This document shows positions 22,741-34,100 of a stretch of 64,000 nucleotides of DNA, piece after piece. Origin of the DNA: Rhodeus uyekii (taxonomy: Eukaryota > Chordata > Actinopteri > Cypriniformes > Acheilognathidae); the NCBI GenBank assembly GCA_037043235.1, contig JAWRVZ010000630.1:1-64000 (forward strand), given 5' to 3'. The notes beneath the pieces were generated by a model. The model was given only the letters and a program-made list of their open reading frames with translations, was not told where the DNA came from and ran no database searches. Positions within the stretch are counted from its first letter, which is position 1; each line of letters opens with the position of its first letter. Both the position numbers and the translations under genes were made by a program.

Positions 22741-24334
22741 TTAATATCATATTTTTGTTTTTGAGGCAATGCTGATAATATTTGTGGGATCAGAAAGTCT
22801 AAACATTTGATAGAGAAATACCTTGACAAGTAATTAAAATGAAAATAAATAAAATGAATGTTATGAACATAAAATTCAGATATGAATTTGGATCAATTTA
22901 AGAATACTTTTAAATTAATAAATTATGAAAATCTGACAGTTCTTGTTCAACTTATAACAAATTTGAAAGATAGCAAACCTAATGGTATCTGATGAGCCAA
23001 ATGACAATGAAAGGGTTTAGATTTTGGTCATAACGCATAAGCAGGTTTAACAAACTGAGATACTGAGAACAAAATTGACTAAAGGAAATCATTATTATTT
23101 GATTTTGAATTTTGGAATGTTAACATGGTTTGAATACTGTGAAATTATTTTGTTTCAGTGGAAATAATTATTGAAATGATTATTTGAATTTGTTTCATTT
23201 TTTATTTCTGTTTTTGAAAAAGAAAATTTTAAGATGTCCTGCAATTAAGATGGTACATGCTATTTGCCTGTTAAATGAATGACACTTTCAGTAGAAACTC
23301 AAAGCTTAAGACGGATTTTTATGGGATTTATTTATTCTTTCATTGTTTATTTTTATTTAGACCACCTTTGATTTTAATTGGTGTAGTGAAATAGATTTAC
23401 CCTCTTATTTCATGTGTTCTACAATGAATTGGAAAAAACATATTTTTTTTTGTTTTATTAAATTTTAACCAGATTTAGAGCAAGAGTGAATATATCAATT
23501 TGTAGCGGCATTAATTGATAGCCCAGATGTGTTGTTTCACTACACATTTGGCCTTATAAGGGGGGACTGAAAGATACTATTCGGAAATCCATTGCCGCTT
23601 GAATATATATTATTTTATTTTTCCTATTTATACCTATATCCTTTTCTTTTTCTTATTTTTCATATGCTTCTTTGTCTTATTTTTTCAGATGTTATTTTCC
23701 TTTCTGATTTGGATGATTTGTAAAGAGTGATTTATAATCAAGTTAGGGATTTTTATTTAGTTAAAAACTTTCTTTACTTTTCTGTAGTTTTCCATTGAGT
23801 AAGGATGAATATTGTCAGCACTTCTCAACAGATAGAACATGTTATCAGAATGTTTTGGTTGAGAGTTGAAGCCTGAGCCGAGTTCAGCCTTGGAGAAGCT
23901 GTATATGTGTGTGTGTGTTAATATGGTCTGTATTGGTGAGGTGATTAGCTGGCACCATAAAACGTGTTGTTCTCGACAAGCCACGTCACGAACCTGTCAA
24001 CCATGTGATCAACGAAGATATGCTTCAGACTGTCTGCGCTTGTGTGGAAAATTACTAGTTTTGTTTTTCTTTCTTTCTTTCTTTCTTAGCCAATCAGAAT
24101 CATTTAAACGTCATCATTGACGTAGTTAGCACCCTCTGTTAGAGTATAATTGCTGTAACAATGTTATTGTAATTGGGGCGGCCTACGAACTCCTTGTGAG
24201 ACCTGAAGCTGGCTTCTGCTGATGAAACTGCAAACTAAACTTCACTAAAATTTATTCTATTGACTGCACTTCTGACTCCTGGTCTTCATTCAACATATCT
24301 GGTCCTCGGGTCTTAACTGTAAATTCCCTACAAT

Positions 24335-25830
24335 ATATATATATTAGACATTAGAGGAACCAGAGACACGTCACATTAGTATGTTTCACAATCACCACTT
24401 AATCTCATTTACGTACAGTCATTGGCTTTAGGAAAATAATTCATGAACAATTATGTCATGCGTACAAAAACACAAGTGACAAGTTAAACCAAATCAAATT
24501 ATTTGCGAATAAATTCTTACTTTGTCTGGAAAGCACCTCTAATTCAAATCCGAAAGAAACAAAAGTCTCATGACTCAAGTGAGAGAATCATATGACAAGG
24601 GTCAGTATCACAATGACCATTGCTAAACTTGATGGGAGGGGAAGCCTATATGGGATAGGATACATTAGAATATGTCCTGTTTCATGTTAGATTTTTCTAA
24701 GCAAAAAATAAATGACCATCATTTTTATCTTACGTACAAAATGTACAACTGACGAGTTGAAACAGATCAAATGATAAGCGCGAACCTTACTTTCACTTTG
24801 ACTTGCTTCAAGGTGAAACATTTACATTACATTTGATTTCCACCAAACAGCAATCACTCATTTTTAAGTTAAATAATGCTTTTTATAATTCGTACCATAT
24901 TTCCCCTAAACCTTTTGGGGATTTTTTAGATTTAAATCATTCTGCGCTCGAGGTCCGAAGAGCTAAACTTTCGTCTTGGAGTTTTTTGAAAACAGTTGTT
25001 TCGTTATGAAATTTCCACGCAAAAATTAATGTACTGGATTCAAGCACAGTGCCGACTAACAAAAATAATCGAATAAATATAAATATAGCTCACCGTTGAA
25101 GGTCATTGTGAAAGGGATTCTGGGAATCCTGTTTCCTGCTTTGTCTAACTAAAGGCAAGGAAAGTTCAGCTCCACCCATTTGTTCTGCAATGTTGTCAGT
25201 TTGGTTCGACGATTTCCAGCTTTCTTTAAAACATTCACTGCCAAAATAACGGGTCATGACAACAACGTTTTATGTAAAGGTTTCATAAATGTTTCTACCC
25301 ACACAAATAAACTATTAAAGTAGGGTATTTAAAGTATTTGCAGATGAACAGACATTAACCCTCGGAAACATACATGAATCGTTTACAATGTCAACTGAGG
25401 AAACAAGCCCATTTAATCGAAGACAAAAAAAGTCTAGATGTTATAATTCGGAATAAGAAATGTAATTAGTGTAAGAAACAACCCTTATCAGTAATAATCT
25501 CACAATCTAATCACACACACAACAGCCAAAAATGTGGCATTCAATTTCCACCTGTTGTCTATTCCAACAGCATGTGAAATTGATTGTCAATCGGTGTTGC
25601 TTCCTAAGCGGACAGTTTGACACAGAAGTGTGGTTGATTTGGATAAAAGTGATTATAAATCACTCATTACAAATAATTCAAGCAAGAAATAGAAAAGTAA
25701 TTAAAATAATAATTATTTGCTTAGCTGTAGCCATGCAGCACACCACATGTAGCAAGTTTCTGCATGTTTCCTGCATGTATGAAACACGTTTTACCAAATA
25801 TTCATTTTTTTACTGATTTGTTTTCATGAT
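24335..25830. repeat. Segmental duplication block, right of the LTR retroelement (copy 1)
   Basis: Matches about 58,215-59,530 in the same orientation, starting at the shared stretch acagtcattggctttagga. The block contains a possible first exon on the minus strand (see 25,094-25,260). Apart from that I see no gene. Confidence 0.8.
25094..25260 (-). other. Possible first exon, duplicated at 58,909-59,083
   Basis: On the minus strand an ATG in a good context (CACAATGACC) opens MTFN and runs 10-11 bases to a consensus donor, ACG|GTGAGC (25,088-25,093). A longer upstream in-frame start exists in the second copy. The donor, ATG and about 150 bp upstream are preserved in both copies. This could be the first exon of a gene whose other exons were lost, or chance conservation in a recent duplication. 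No product can be named. Confidence 0.25.
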
Positions 25831-25919
25831 TCTTCTAAATAATTAAAGAATGAATATTTATTTTATATATTTTATTAGTCGCCTAAATATAAAAAATGTG
25901 TAGCATTTACTCTTTTTTT

Positions 25920-26133
25920 TTTGTTCTAATTGTGCCAATTCAGTCACCTCTTCAACACAAGATAAAACAACACACCTCATAGAGGTAAAACAAATATACT
26001 GTATATAGTCTGTGCATTAAAAAAAAACTGTTAGTAATTTGATTAGTAACAGCTCTATGTAGTCTTATTATTCTACCTGTATTTATTGACTAAATATGAG
26101 ATATTTTTCAGACAGTAGATACAGATCTTTTTT
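25920..26133. mobile_element. Truncated hAT-like fragment (tagtgttgtag family)
   Basis: Matches the interior of 9729-10,948 (gtgccaattcagtcacctcttcaaca; tttattgactaaatatgaga; cagacagtagatac). It stops exactly where the exon 3 sequence of receptor pseudogene B begins, so it replaces that exon's splice donor. Confidence 0.7.
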
Positions 26134-26760
26134 ATCTGATATATTGTCCAGGACGAAATTCCGAGTGTTTCTCAACAAATCTACAGCTGCCTTTATTTTG
26201 CTCTTTGCAGTAGAATCCCTCCTGTGGTTCACAAACAGTATCTGCAGAGCGCGTGCAGCTTATCTTTACTCGTAGTCCTTGTCCTGTGAAAAACATAAAA
26301 CACTTCTTTTATAAATAAATGTGGCAGAAAATATTTCTGTATTTCAAGTCTTTATTTTGGGATAGGCAGACATACTGACCTGCATCACAAACAGAGCAGG
26401 GACGGCATTTATCTAACCCATTGGGTTCATTAGTGTAAGTTAATGCAGAACATGGAACACAAGTCGTGCTTGTACCTACTGTGCAATGCCAATAAACGGT
26501 TTCCTACAAATGTAGAAAAAAAAACTTGTAGAAAAAAAAACAATCCCAAAATTAATAATGTTTACATAAAGTCCAAGAGACTGGAAAGTGAAAGTACAGT
26601 GAAAGCAGAGGCAAACGTTTCATCTCCAGACTTCATAAACTCTGGTTTCTTCAACACATTAGATAAAGTGTTGGACATATTGGATTTATACATTGGTTTT
26701 CTCTTCAATGAGTAATCTCATCAAGATTTGATGGTTCAAACTTGAGAGCAGGGAATCCAG
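26134..26760 (-). pseudogene. Receptor pseudogene B (TNFRSF14-like), exons 2 and 3 only
   Basis: Exon 3-like sequence (26,134-26,283) encodes GLRVKISCTRSADTVCEPQE, but a conserved CRD cysteine is phenylalanine (HSEFRPGQ for HSECRPGQ), and after YIR a stop replaces the splice site at the junction with a hAT fragment. Exon 2-like sequence (26,380-26,503) has a 2 bp deletion (aaacgg for aaacacgg in gene A), which shifts the frame after the second codon. The 5' flank homologous to genes A and C (about 26,575-26,760) follows, but exon 1 and intron 1 are absent. Transmembrane and tail exons are also missing. Clearly non-functional. Confidence 0.9.
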
Positions 26761-27622
26761 AAAGACGTTAGAGAAGCAAACTAGAGTGAAATCATCTGTG
26801 TATGCTGGTTGAGAGTCATTCATCAACATGGATGGTTGAGCTAATTCAAATGAAGCCCTGTAGATTTTCTTATTAGTTGTTTATGTCTTCAACTTCATTG
26901 GTAGAACATTCCAATTCCAGGAGACCAAGATCTAATTTTTTTCAATATCAGTTCACACACTGCATGTCTCCACTTGAAATGGTTGAGCATACAAAATGAG
27001 AAGCGCTGCATCAAAGGTGGCTCTGAATTATCTTCCTAAACAACTGATATGATGACATAATCATACATACATTTTACATTTAAGCTCTTGACAGATGATT
27101 TAGTCCAAACTCACCGAGACAGAGAGAGCGCGTGAGAGAGAGAGAAAGAAAGAAAGAAAGATGTCTAGCCGACATCTCGACATGGATGAAAGAGATACTT
27201 GAAAGCATACTTCTTGAGAAAGCACATTAGGCAGGCAGAACGCAAGAAAGTATGCAATCTAGTACAGCCACACACACACACACACACACACACATCCCTG
27301 TTTCTGTTCTGACACGCGGTCTGCTCAGCGCCGCTGCGGATTGAAGAACCCGGTTGTTAAAAGACGGGACAAAGCCGAATTTGTTGAGAAAGCACATTAG
27401 ACAGGTAGAACGCAAGAAAGTAAGCAATCTAGTACAGCGTGATGACCTCACAAATATGTTATGACCGTTTACACTGTGAGCGAAATTGTGTTTGCAATGT
27501 TGGAGAATATAATTAAAGGTTTGCATCGAGAATCAAAGGTGTTTTTTATTGTATACTGTTAAATATCTGCTGTTAGTTGGTGCACATATGCCTTTTGTTG
27601 TTAGCAAACATATACAGTGTAT
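26761..27622. other. Non-coding with simple repeats and a 55 bp direct repeat
   Basis: Contains a GA-rich run (27,120-27,160) and a (CA)n run (27,268-27,293). An imperfect direct repeat of about 52 bp occurs at 27,217-27,268 and 27,386-27,438 (gagaaagcacattag, cgcaagaaagta). No gene recognised. Confidence 0.6.
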
Positions 27623-28390
27623 TGTAGGGGATTTACAGTTAAGACCCGAGGACCAGATATGTTGAATGAAGACCAGGAGTCAGAAGGGCAGTCAATAGAA
27701 GACATTTTTGTGAAGTTTAGTTTGCAGTTTCATCAGCAGAAGCCAGCTTCAGGTCTCACAAGGAGTTTGTAGGCCGCCCCAAATACAATAACATTGTTAC
27801 AGCAATTATACTCTAACAGAGGGTACTAACTACGTCAATGATGACGTTTAAATGATTCTGATTGGCTAAGAAAGAAAGAAAGAAAGAAAAACAAAACTAG
27901 TAATTTTCCACACAAGAGCAGACAGTCTGAAGCATATCTTCGTTGATCACATGGTTGACGGGTTCGTGACGTGGCTTGTCGAGAACAACAAGTTTTATGG
28001 TGCCAGCTAATCACCTCACCAATACTGACCATATTAACGCACACACAGATACACAGCTTCTCCAAGGCTGAACTCGGCTCAGGCTCCAACAATCAACAGA
28101 ACCTTCCCAAAACATTCTGATAACACCATTGAGAACTGTTGAGCCGTGCAGACAATATTCATCCGTACACTATGGAAAACTACAGAAAAATAAAGAAAGG
28201 ATATAACTAATAGAAATCCCTAACTTGATTATAAATCACAACTACATTGAAATAAGAAAGGGAAAAGAACATATGAAAAATAAAACAAAGAAACATGAAA
28301 ATTAAGACAAAGAAAAGAATATAGGTACAAATAAGAAAAATGAAAGAATATATATACAAGCGGCAATGGATTTCCGAATAGTATCTTTCA
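27623..28390 (-). mobile_element. Solo LTR of the 17.27-24.33 kb retroelement family
   Basis: A full-length inverted copy of the LTR (starts TGAAAGATAC at 28,390 and ends CCTACA at 27,623 on the minus strand). It is flanked by a 4 bp TSD, gtat (27,619-27,622 and 28,391-28,394). The TSD on both sides of a single LTR shows LTR-LTR recombination. More diverged than the paired LTRs. Confidence 0.9.
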
Positions 28391-28464
28391 GTATGTACAT
28401 CTTATAGCATGCCGATCGCTTCATCAAAAAGAACAAAGAAAAAAACAAAAAAACAATTTCCCCA

Positions 28465-28552
28465 TATTGGCTGTTGGTTATCTCGCTAAACGGTTATCTC
28501 AACACTTTATTGCAACCCCAGAGGCCGTCGACATAACCATATTCCACTGTAT
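28465..28552. mobile_element. Tigger-like terminal fragment
   Basis: Reads gttggttatctcgctaaacg ... gtcgacataaccatattccactg followed by TA, one end of the same TIR family as 9124-9592 and 14,133-14,995. No left partner was found. Confidence 0.65.
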
Positions 28553-28609
28553 TTCATTCATAAGTTATGCTTATGATCATCAAGACTCAACTTTTTTTAA
28601 GAAATAAAA

Positions 28610-28890
28610 ATACATGAATGAACATCCATTGCATAACATGCGTTACAACTAACCCTCTGTCTGTTACAACGAGCCCCGCTCAATGGGTAAGAAGTAGCAT
28701 TTCACTCCTGGTGCTTTTGGCGATACTGCACAGAAACGGTAGGTCCGACGAACATGAAAACAGTGCTCATTTATAGGAGAGGCTTGTATATTGTTTGTAT
28801 GAAAATATGGTTTGTCTAACCCTATTACTTTGTTCATTATTTGGCCAAAACCGAAAAGTGTTACTTTGTGCCCTGCGCTCCTATACCTGC
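28610..28890. mobile_element. Right-end fragment of an unclassified TIR element
   Basis: Homologous to the last about 260 bp of the element at 46,267-47,145 (shared cttatnnnttgtttgtat and ctaaccctattactttgttc), ending gtgccctgcgctcct. The left part is absent. Nothing else is recognised up to 29,229. Confidence 0.6.
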
Positions 28891-29476
28891 AATAGCGAAA
28901 AAGGTCTCTTTAACAACTTGGGGTCTTAAGTGTCTTGGAAAAAAACACAAAAACACCCAAAGACTGCTTGAGTGCCAAGTAAACTTTGCGAATGGAATGA
29001 CAGACAGCACTTTTCACAATGTTCTCCACATCTCCAACTGTGTAAAGGAATGTGCCACTCGCAAAACAGCGCAAGGCAATACACACAGTTTGAGCTGTTG
29101 TTAACGCCCGACTATGACGAGTCAAACTTTTTACATAAGATAACTAATACCCTTACATGAAAAACAATATCTTTCCAATAAAAAACTGTTCCGCTCTGCT
29201 AACGGATTCTGTCTATACAACACTATATGCTCTAAATCAGGGGTGTCAAACTCAATTTCACAGGGGGCCAAAATCCAAAAACACTTTAGGTCGCGGGCCG
29301 AACAGGATAAACATTTATTGAACACACTAAAACTAAACTTTTAAAACTTACCTTTTTTAACAGAAATGTCAATAAAAAAAGACAGGAATATCATTCCGGA
29401 ATAAATCAACATATATCTTAAATAACTTAAAAATATAAAGATATTTAAAAATACAAAAGAAAAAGAAGTGTGTGTG

Positions 29477-29528
<52 letters not shown>

Positions 29529-29887
29529 CTGTCTAAATTATGCAAGTTGGAAATAAAGTAAAGTTAAAACAACAAACATTCAAATTTCTTTACTCTTATG
29601 TCATTTTATATAAAAATTAAATTTTAAATATCCCAAAAGATTTTGCTCTCCATAAAAATGTATCCTGTCAAAATTATACAAATTCAAAATATGAACATGC
29701 TGCATATCAACACCTGGAAATCTAAGTAAAATTTTAGCTTTTCACTAATAAATCAAATCATTCAGTTGTCTTTGCTCTTATGTCATTTGTCTCAAAGTGC
29801 TGTCTTATTAAATTATTTAATTACCACCACATTTAATATCTCCGCAAATGAGAAACACGGGTATACGGCAGTATGTCAGTAAACATA

Positions 29888-30357
29888 TACCGTATTTTCT
29901 AGCATATAACCCGTGGATTATAGCAGATTGTACAAAATATATCAAAAATATTTTACACGTAATTTTATATTTTAATATATTTGTTAAGTCCCTAAGGACG
30001 TAAGTTTTTTTTTTTTTTGCGCTGTATTTTCTTTCTGGCGCTTGTACTATCACTCAGACAGCTGGTGCTGATAGGCTGTCTGACCTGTCAATCATGCAAG
30101 AAGACGTGATTGGCTGTGCTGCCATGAGGGCAGGTTTTTCTCGTCTGATGATGATCAACACTTGCATTTCGCGCACAAGCACTGTATACCGAGCCTGAAC
30201 AGTTATGGATAATTGACGTCATGCGAGCAACATTAAAAATGTGATCTTACACAAAACAGTTAATCAGTCTATGGGTGCAGGTTATGCCAACGATTTTTTA
30301 CACAAAACCCTCGGGCTATATGAGGGTGCGGATTATCGTCTGCGGGGAGATACGGTA
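29888..30357. mobile_element. Pogo/Tigger-like MITE nested in the hAT element
   Basis: Termini taccgtatttt and gatacggta, with matching subterminal blocks (aacccgtggattatagc versus gcggattatcgtc). The middle (30,030-30,150) matches 14,590-14,720. TA targets on both sides fit Tc1/mariner insertion. Confidence 0.65.
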
Positions 30358-30648
30358 CTCAGCCTCCCCTCCCATTTTAAAGGCTCTGTTTTCAGAATCA
30401 ACTTTTCTCCTCTGCATTGTGAGTGCTAGCTTCGCAATAACTTGCAGCATCATAAGCTAGACTTGATTAACACGTGAGGTGTTGGACAAGACAGCTGAAG
30501 CGCTGCATTATGGGATCTGTAGTTTATTGTGTTACCAGCGCTACATATCGCTGGGCCATTGATAATAATATATAAAATGATCTCGCGGGCCGGACATAAT
30601 TACACGGCGGGCCGGATGTGGCCCGCGGGCCTTGAGTTTGACACCTAT

Positions 30649-31108
30649 TGAAAAAATGAGTTGGCTGTTGATAGCACAATCACATTTACGAAGATTGCCA
30701 GTTAGGTTTAAACCCGCCACAGGAGTCCGGTAAGAGACTGGTCGGTAGATTTCAAGGAGTTGTAAATAATCCGTTTAAATTTCACCACATCAACTCAGAT
30801 AAGGCAGTTGTAATTGTTTGTACAGGTGTGTATAAATGTGTTTTTTTTGCATTGACGCACAACACCAGTTAAATAGACAAACAATCTACAGATTATGTTA
30901 TTGCTAAGCTCAGCATCCACAACAGCACTCCAACAGATTCAGCTTCCAACGTCGCACTGCGCGCCGTGGGCGGGATGATCGTTTGCAGGTAGGTCTGCAG
31001 ATACTGATTGGCTGCTGGTGCTGGGTGATATGCGTCGATCAATCTCGGCAAAGAAAAAGAGTTTAATTAGAAGGCATTTTATTCTTAACATTATTGGCCT
31101 TTTTAACA
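30649..31108 (-). repeat. BEL element 3' LTR
   Basis: 460 bp. It differs from the other LTR by two substitutions and one 2 bp length change that I can see. Preceded on the minus strand by a purine-rich GGGGGCGGC tract (31,109-31,117). Confidence 0.9.
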
Positions 31109-31186
31109 GCCGCCCCCAGATTCTAAGTGGAGAATCTGAGTAAGTACAAAAGGCCTCTAAATAACAGATTGATGCACAGTCTTACA

Positions 31187-34100
31187 TTATTCTGGAATGC
31201 TAGGCAATCGTATAATACGTGCTACTGGGCGTGTGTATGTCTTTGTGCCCACCTTAACATTAGCCGTCCTCACTCTGCTATCAACCCCAGGGAAGACTTC
31301 GGATACTCGTCCCACCAGCCAAAGTGCTCGAGGCAACTGTGGGTCAACGATCATCACTGTAGTACCAACTTGAATGTCAGATGTATCACTTTGCCACTTC
31401 TGACGGCTTTGAAGACCAGGTAGGTAAAACCTCAGGAAGTGCTTCCAGAAGTGGTCCGCAAGCACTTGACTGTGGCGCCATCGCCGCTTGCTTAGAAGTT
31501 CTGACTCTGGGTATACAACTAGAGGTAGGGAGGAATCTGGTCTACCCAACAGGAGTGAATTTGGAGTGATGGTGTCTGGGTCGGCAATGTCAGAGGAAGT
31601 ATAACCCAAAGGTTTAGAATTTAGAATTCCTTCTATCTCCACTAACACTGTTTGTAGCACTTCAAGGGTAACTGACTGTGCTCCGATGGTGACTGTCAGT
31701 GCTTGCTTGAGAGAGCGGATTTCTCGCTCCCAGCAACCTCCAAAGTGAGGAGCGTTTGGGGGGTTGAAATGAAACTCAATTTGTTGTCTGGCCAGCTGTC
31801 CCTGAAGTTCAGGGGCAAGTGCTGCAAATGTTTCTCGGAGTTCTCTTTCCCCTCCCTTGAAATTGGTGCCCTGATCTGATATTACTTCAAACGGGTTTCC
31901 ACGTCTGGCAGTAAAACGTCTGAGGGCCATAAGGAAGGAATCAGTGTCCAAGTTATGCAAGATATCAATGTACACCGCTCGAGTGGTGAGGCACTTAAAA
32001 ATGATACCCCATTTCTTTTCAGTCCTCCTGCCAACCTTGACGGCATAAGGGCCAAAGCAGTCCATATCTGTCGAATAAAATGCAGGCCGGAACAATCGTA
32101 GTCTGGCTGGAGGAAGGTCTGCCATTTTTGGGATTTCTGGATTCTTTCTCCATTTCTGACACTCAACACATGATCGTTGAAAGCACTTAACAGCTTCTCT
32201 ACCGCGGAGAATCCAGTACTTGCGTCGAAGTTCTGCAAATACTCTCTCATACCCAGAGTGGCGGAGTTTTGCGTCATAACTTTTTATGATGAGCTGTGTA
32301 ATTGGATGCTTCGGATCAAGAACAATTGGATGTATGGCGTCCCGTCCCAAGTAGGGACTATGACGTAGACGACCTCCAACTCGAATGAGCTGGGTCTCAC
32401 TGTCAAGTTCAGGTGCTAAGGCTTTTAAGCGACTGTTATGAGTGATGGGTTTACCATCCCTTAATTGTTCAAGTTCTACGGGGAAGGAATCTTGTTGAGA
32501 TTTTTGGAGAAGAGTGACTTCAGCATCTCTGTATGCACTAGCTGTCAGGCTGCCCGCAGCCGCCCCATGAGAGGCCGTGGACTCAATCAACTCTTGGAAA
32601 GTTTTGTGATGATCAATTTCAGGAATTGAGATACTGGTTGTGAAGCATGCAAGTGTGCACAAACCTGTCTTTTGCAACTCATCTTCATTTTCCTCCAAAG
32701 AGTGCGGCATTTCGGGCCATAAACTCCGAGAGTTTTTTAAGAATGATGGTCCCAATGTTGGTCCAGGGAGCAACAGCTCGTTGAGATTTTGGCCCTGATA
32801 TCGAAATGAGCAATTGAAAACTACTCTGCTCTTCCCATTGTGGTGGACCATATGATGTGGGATGTACCATGAGGAATCCGAAACCTTTTCCGTTTGGTCT
32901 TCAAGCTTAACGGCATAGCCTGCTTGCTCCAACTTGTGCATCTCCGCTGAGTAAGCAGCGGCTTGTTCAGAGCTCTTTGCCAATCGCTTCTCAGTAGCTC
33001 TCAGCGGTGAAATCACTGCCTCTTTAGGAGCATTGAGCTGTGGCATGGTTTTGACTCTCAAAAGAGGGGTGGCATATCTCTTTACCCCATTTACTTCAAC
33101 CCTGACTGTTTTTTCATCAAGGAGTGCTATGGCTTTGTGATCTTGCCTGGATCGGGTGTTGTGTTTTCCACTTCGCCAAGGTAGCACATCCATCTGCCAC
33201 AGCCTTTCAACGTGCTTCTGGAGATCTGTCTCTGGAGATGAAGTTGAGGTCAAGAAACAGCGTTGTTCATTTGTCTCCAAGTGGAGATGTTGCACAGGGC
33301 CCTGCAATGTCCAGCCAAGTCGTGTCTTGATGGCGGCAGGTCCCCCTGGTGGGCCAAATCGGACCGGTTCCACTGGAGTAATGAGGTGTGGGTAGTCTGA
33401 TCCGAGAAGTAGCACAGGATGGACAGTGTCTAGATGACGTAAAGGAAGTCCCTTCAAGTGTGGATACTTCTCCCTCAAGGCTCTGACTGGATGTGTATGT
33501 TCAGCCAAGCTTAGCTGCTGAGCTGTAAATGCACCTTTAATGTGGAACACCTTCTTTGGCTGAAACAGTGGGGAGACAGAGAATGATACCGTTGCACCAT
33601 TAAGGACCTGGAGCTCCTGTCTGATGGTGCGAAGCGGTAGATCTTCTGGTTTGCCTTTGAGGCCAAGCTGCTGAGCAGCACTATGAAGAAGGATTGTTCT
33701 TTCTGAGCCATCATCTTGAATGGCATAGGCTGTCATGCTGTGTTTCCCATTCCGGAGGATTACTTTACTGATCTTCAGTAGGACCTTACGGCTGGCCGAA
33801 GGCTTCCGTATGAGGAGAACCTCGTTCATAGTATTCAGCAGACATGAATTGGAAGTGGTTGTAGCAGCTGCATCTTGTACTGGCTGTGAGCTTGTTGCAC
33901 TTTTCCCTGTCACATCATGGAGAACTATCAGATGTCGGCTGTTACACTGCTTACATCGCATCTTTAGATTACATTCTGTTGCTTGATGGCTCCGGCCGCA
34001 TCTCCAACACCGATTATTCTCTTTGACCCAATTACGTTTCTGTTCTGTAGTGAGTTGCTTAAAGTTTGTGCAGTTATTCAAAGAATGCTTAGTGTGATCG

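Larger units (their letters stand above)
17268..24332 (+). mobile_element. LTR retroelement with both LTRs, decayed interior
   Basis: Two direct LTRs, 17,268-18,004 and 23,568-24,332, start tgaaagatac and end ccta(c)a. The 3' LTR is directly preceded by a polypurine tract (aaggggggac, 23,558-23,567). Both flanks are TA tract, consistent with a 4 bp TSD (atat) that cannot be told from the repeat. The LTRs are nearly identical by eye apart from a roughly 28 bp GT-rich insertion in the 3' LTR. The interior has no recognisable gag, pol or env frame. It holds a threefold tandem repeat (18,790-19,110) and a decayed LINE (21,790-22,740). Superfamily is unresolved: LTR length and 4 bp TSD fit an endogenous retrovirus or Gypsy. 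The candidate primer-binding site (tggtggagagtgcgcggg from 18,010) matches no tRNA I can name. Confidence 0.8.

Noticed and set aside
23866..24120. Frame of 84 codons seen again inverted at 27,835-28,092
   Set aside because: It recurs only because both lie in copies of the same LTR. It contains a GT microsatellite and no retroviral domain.
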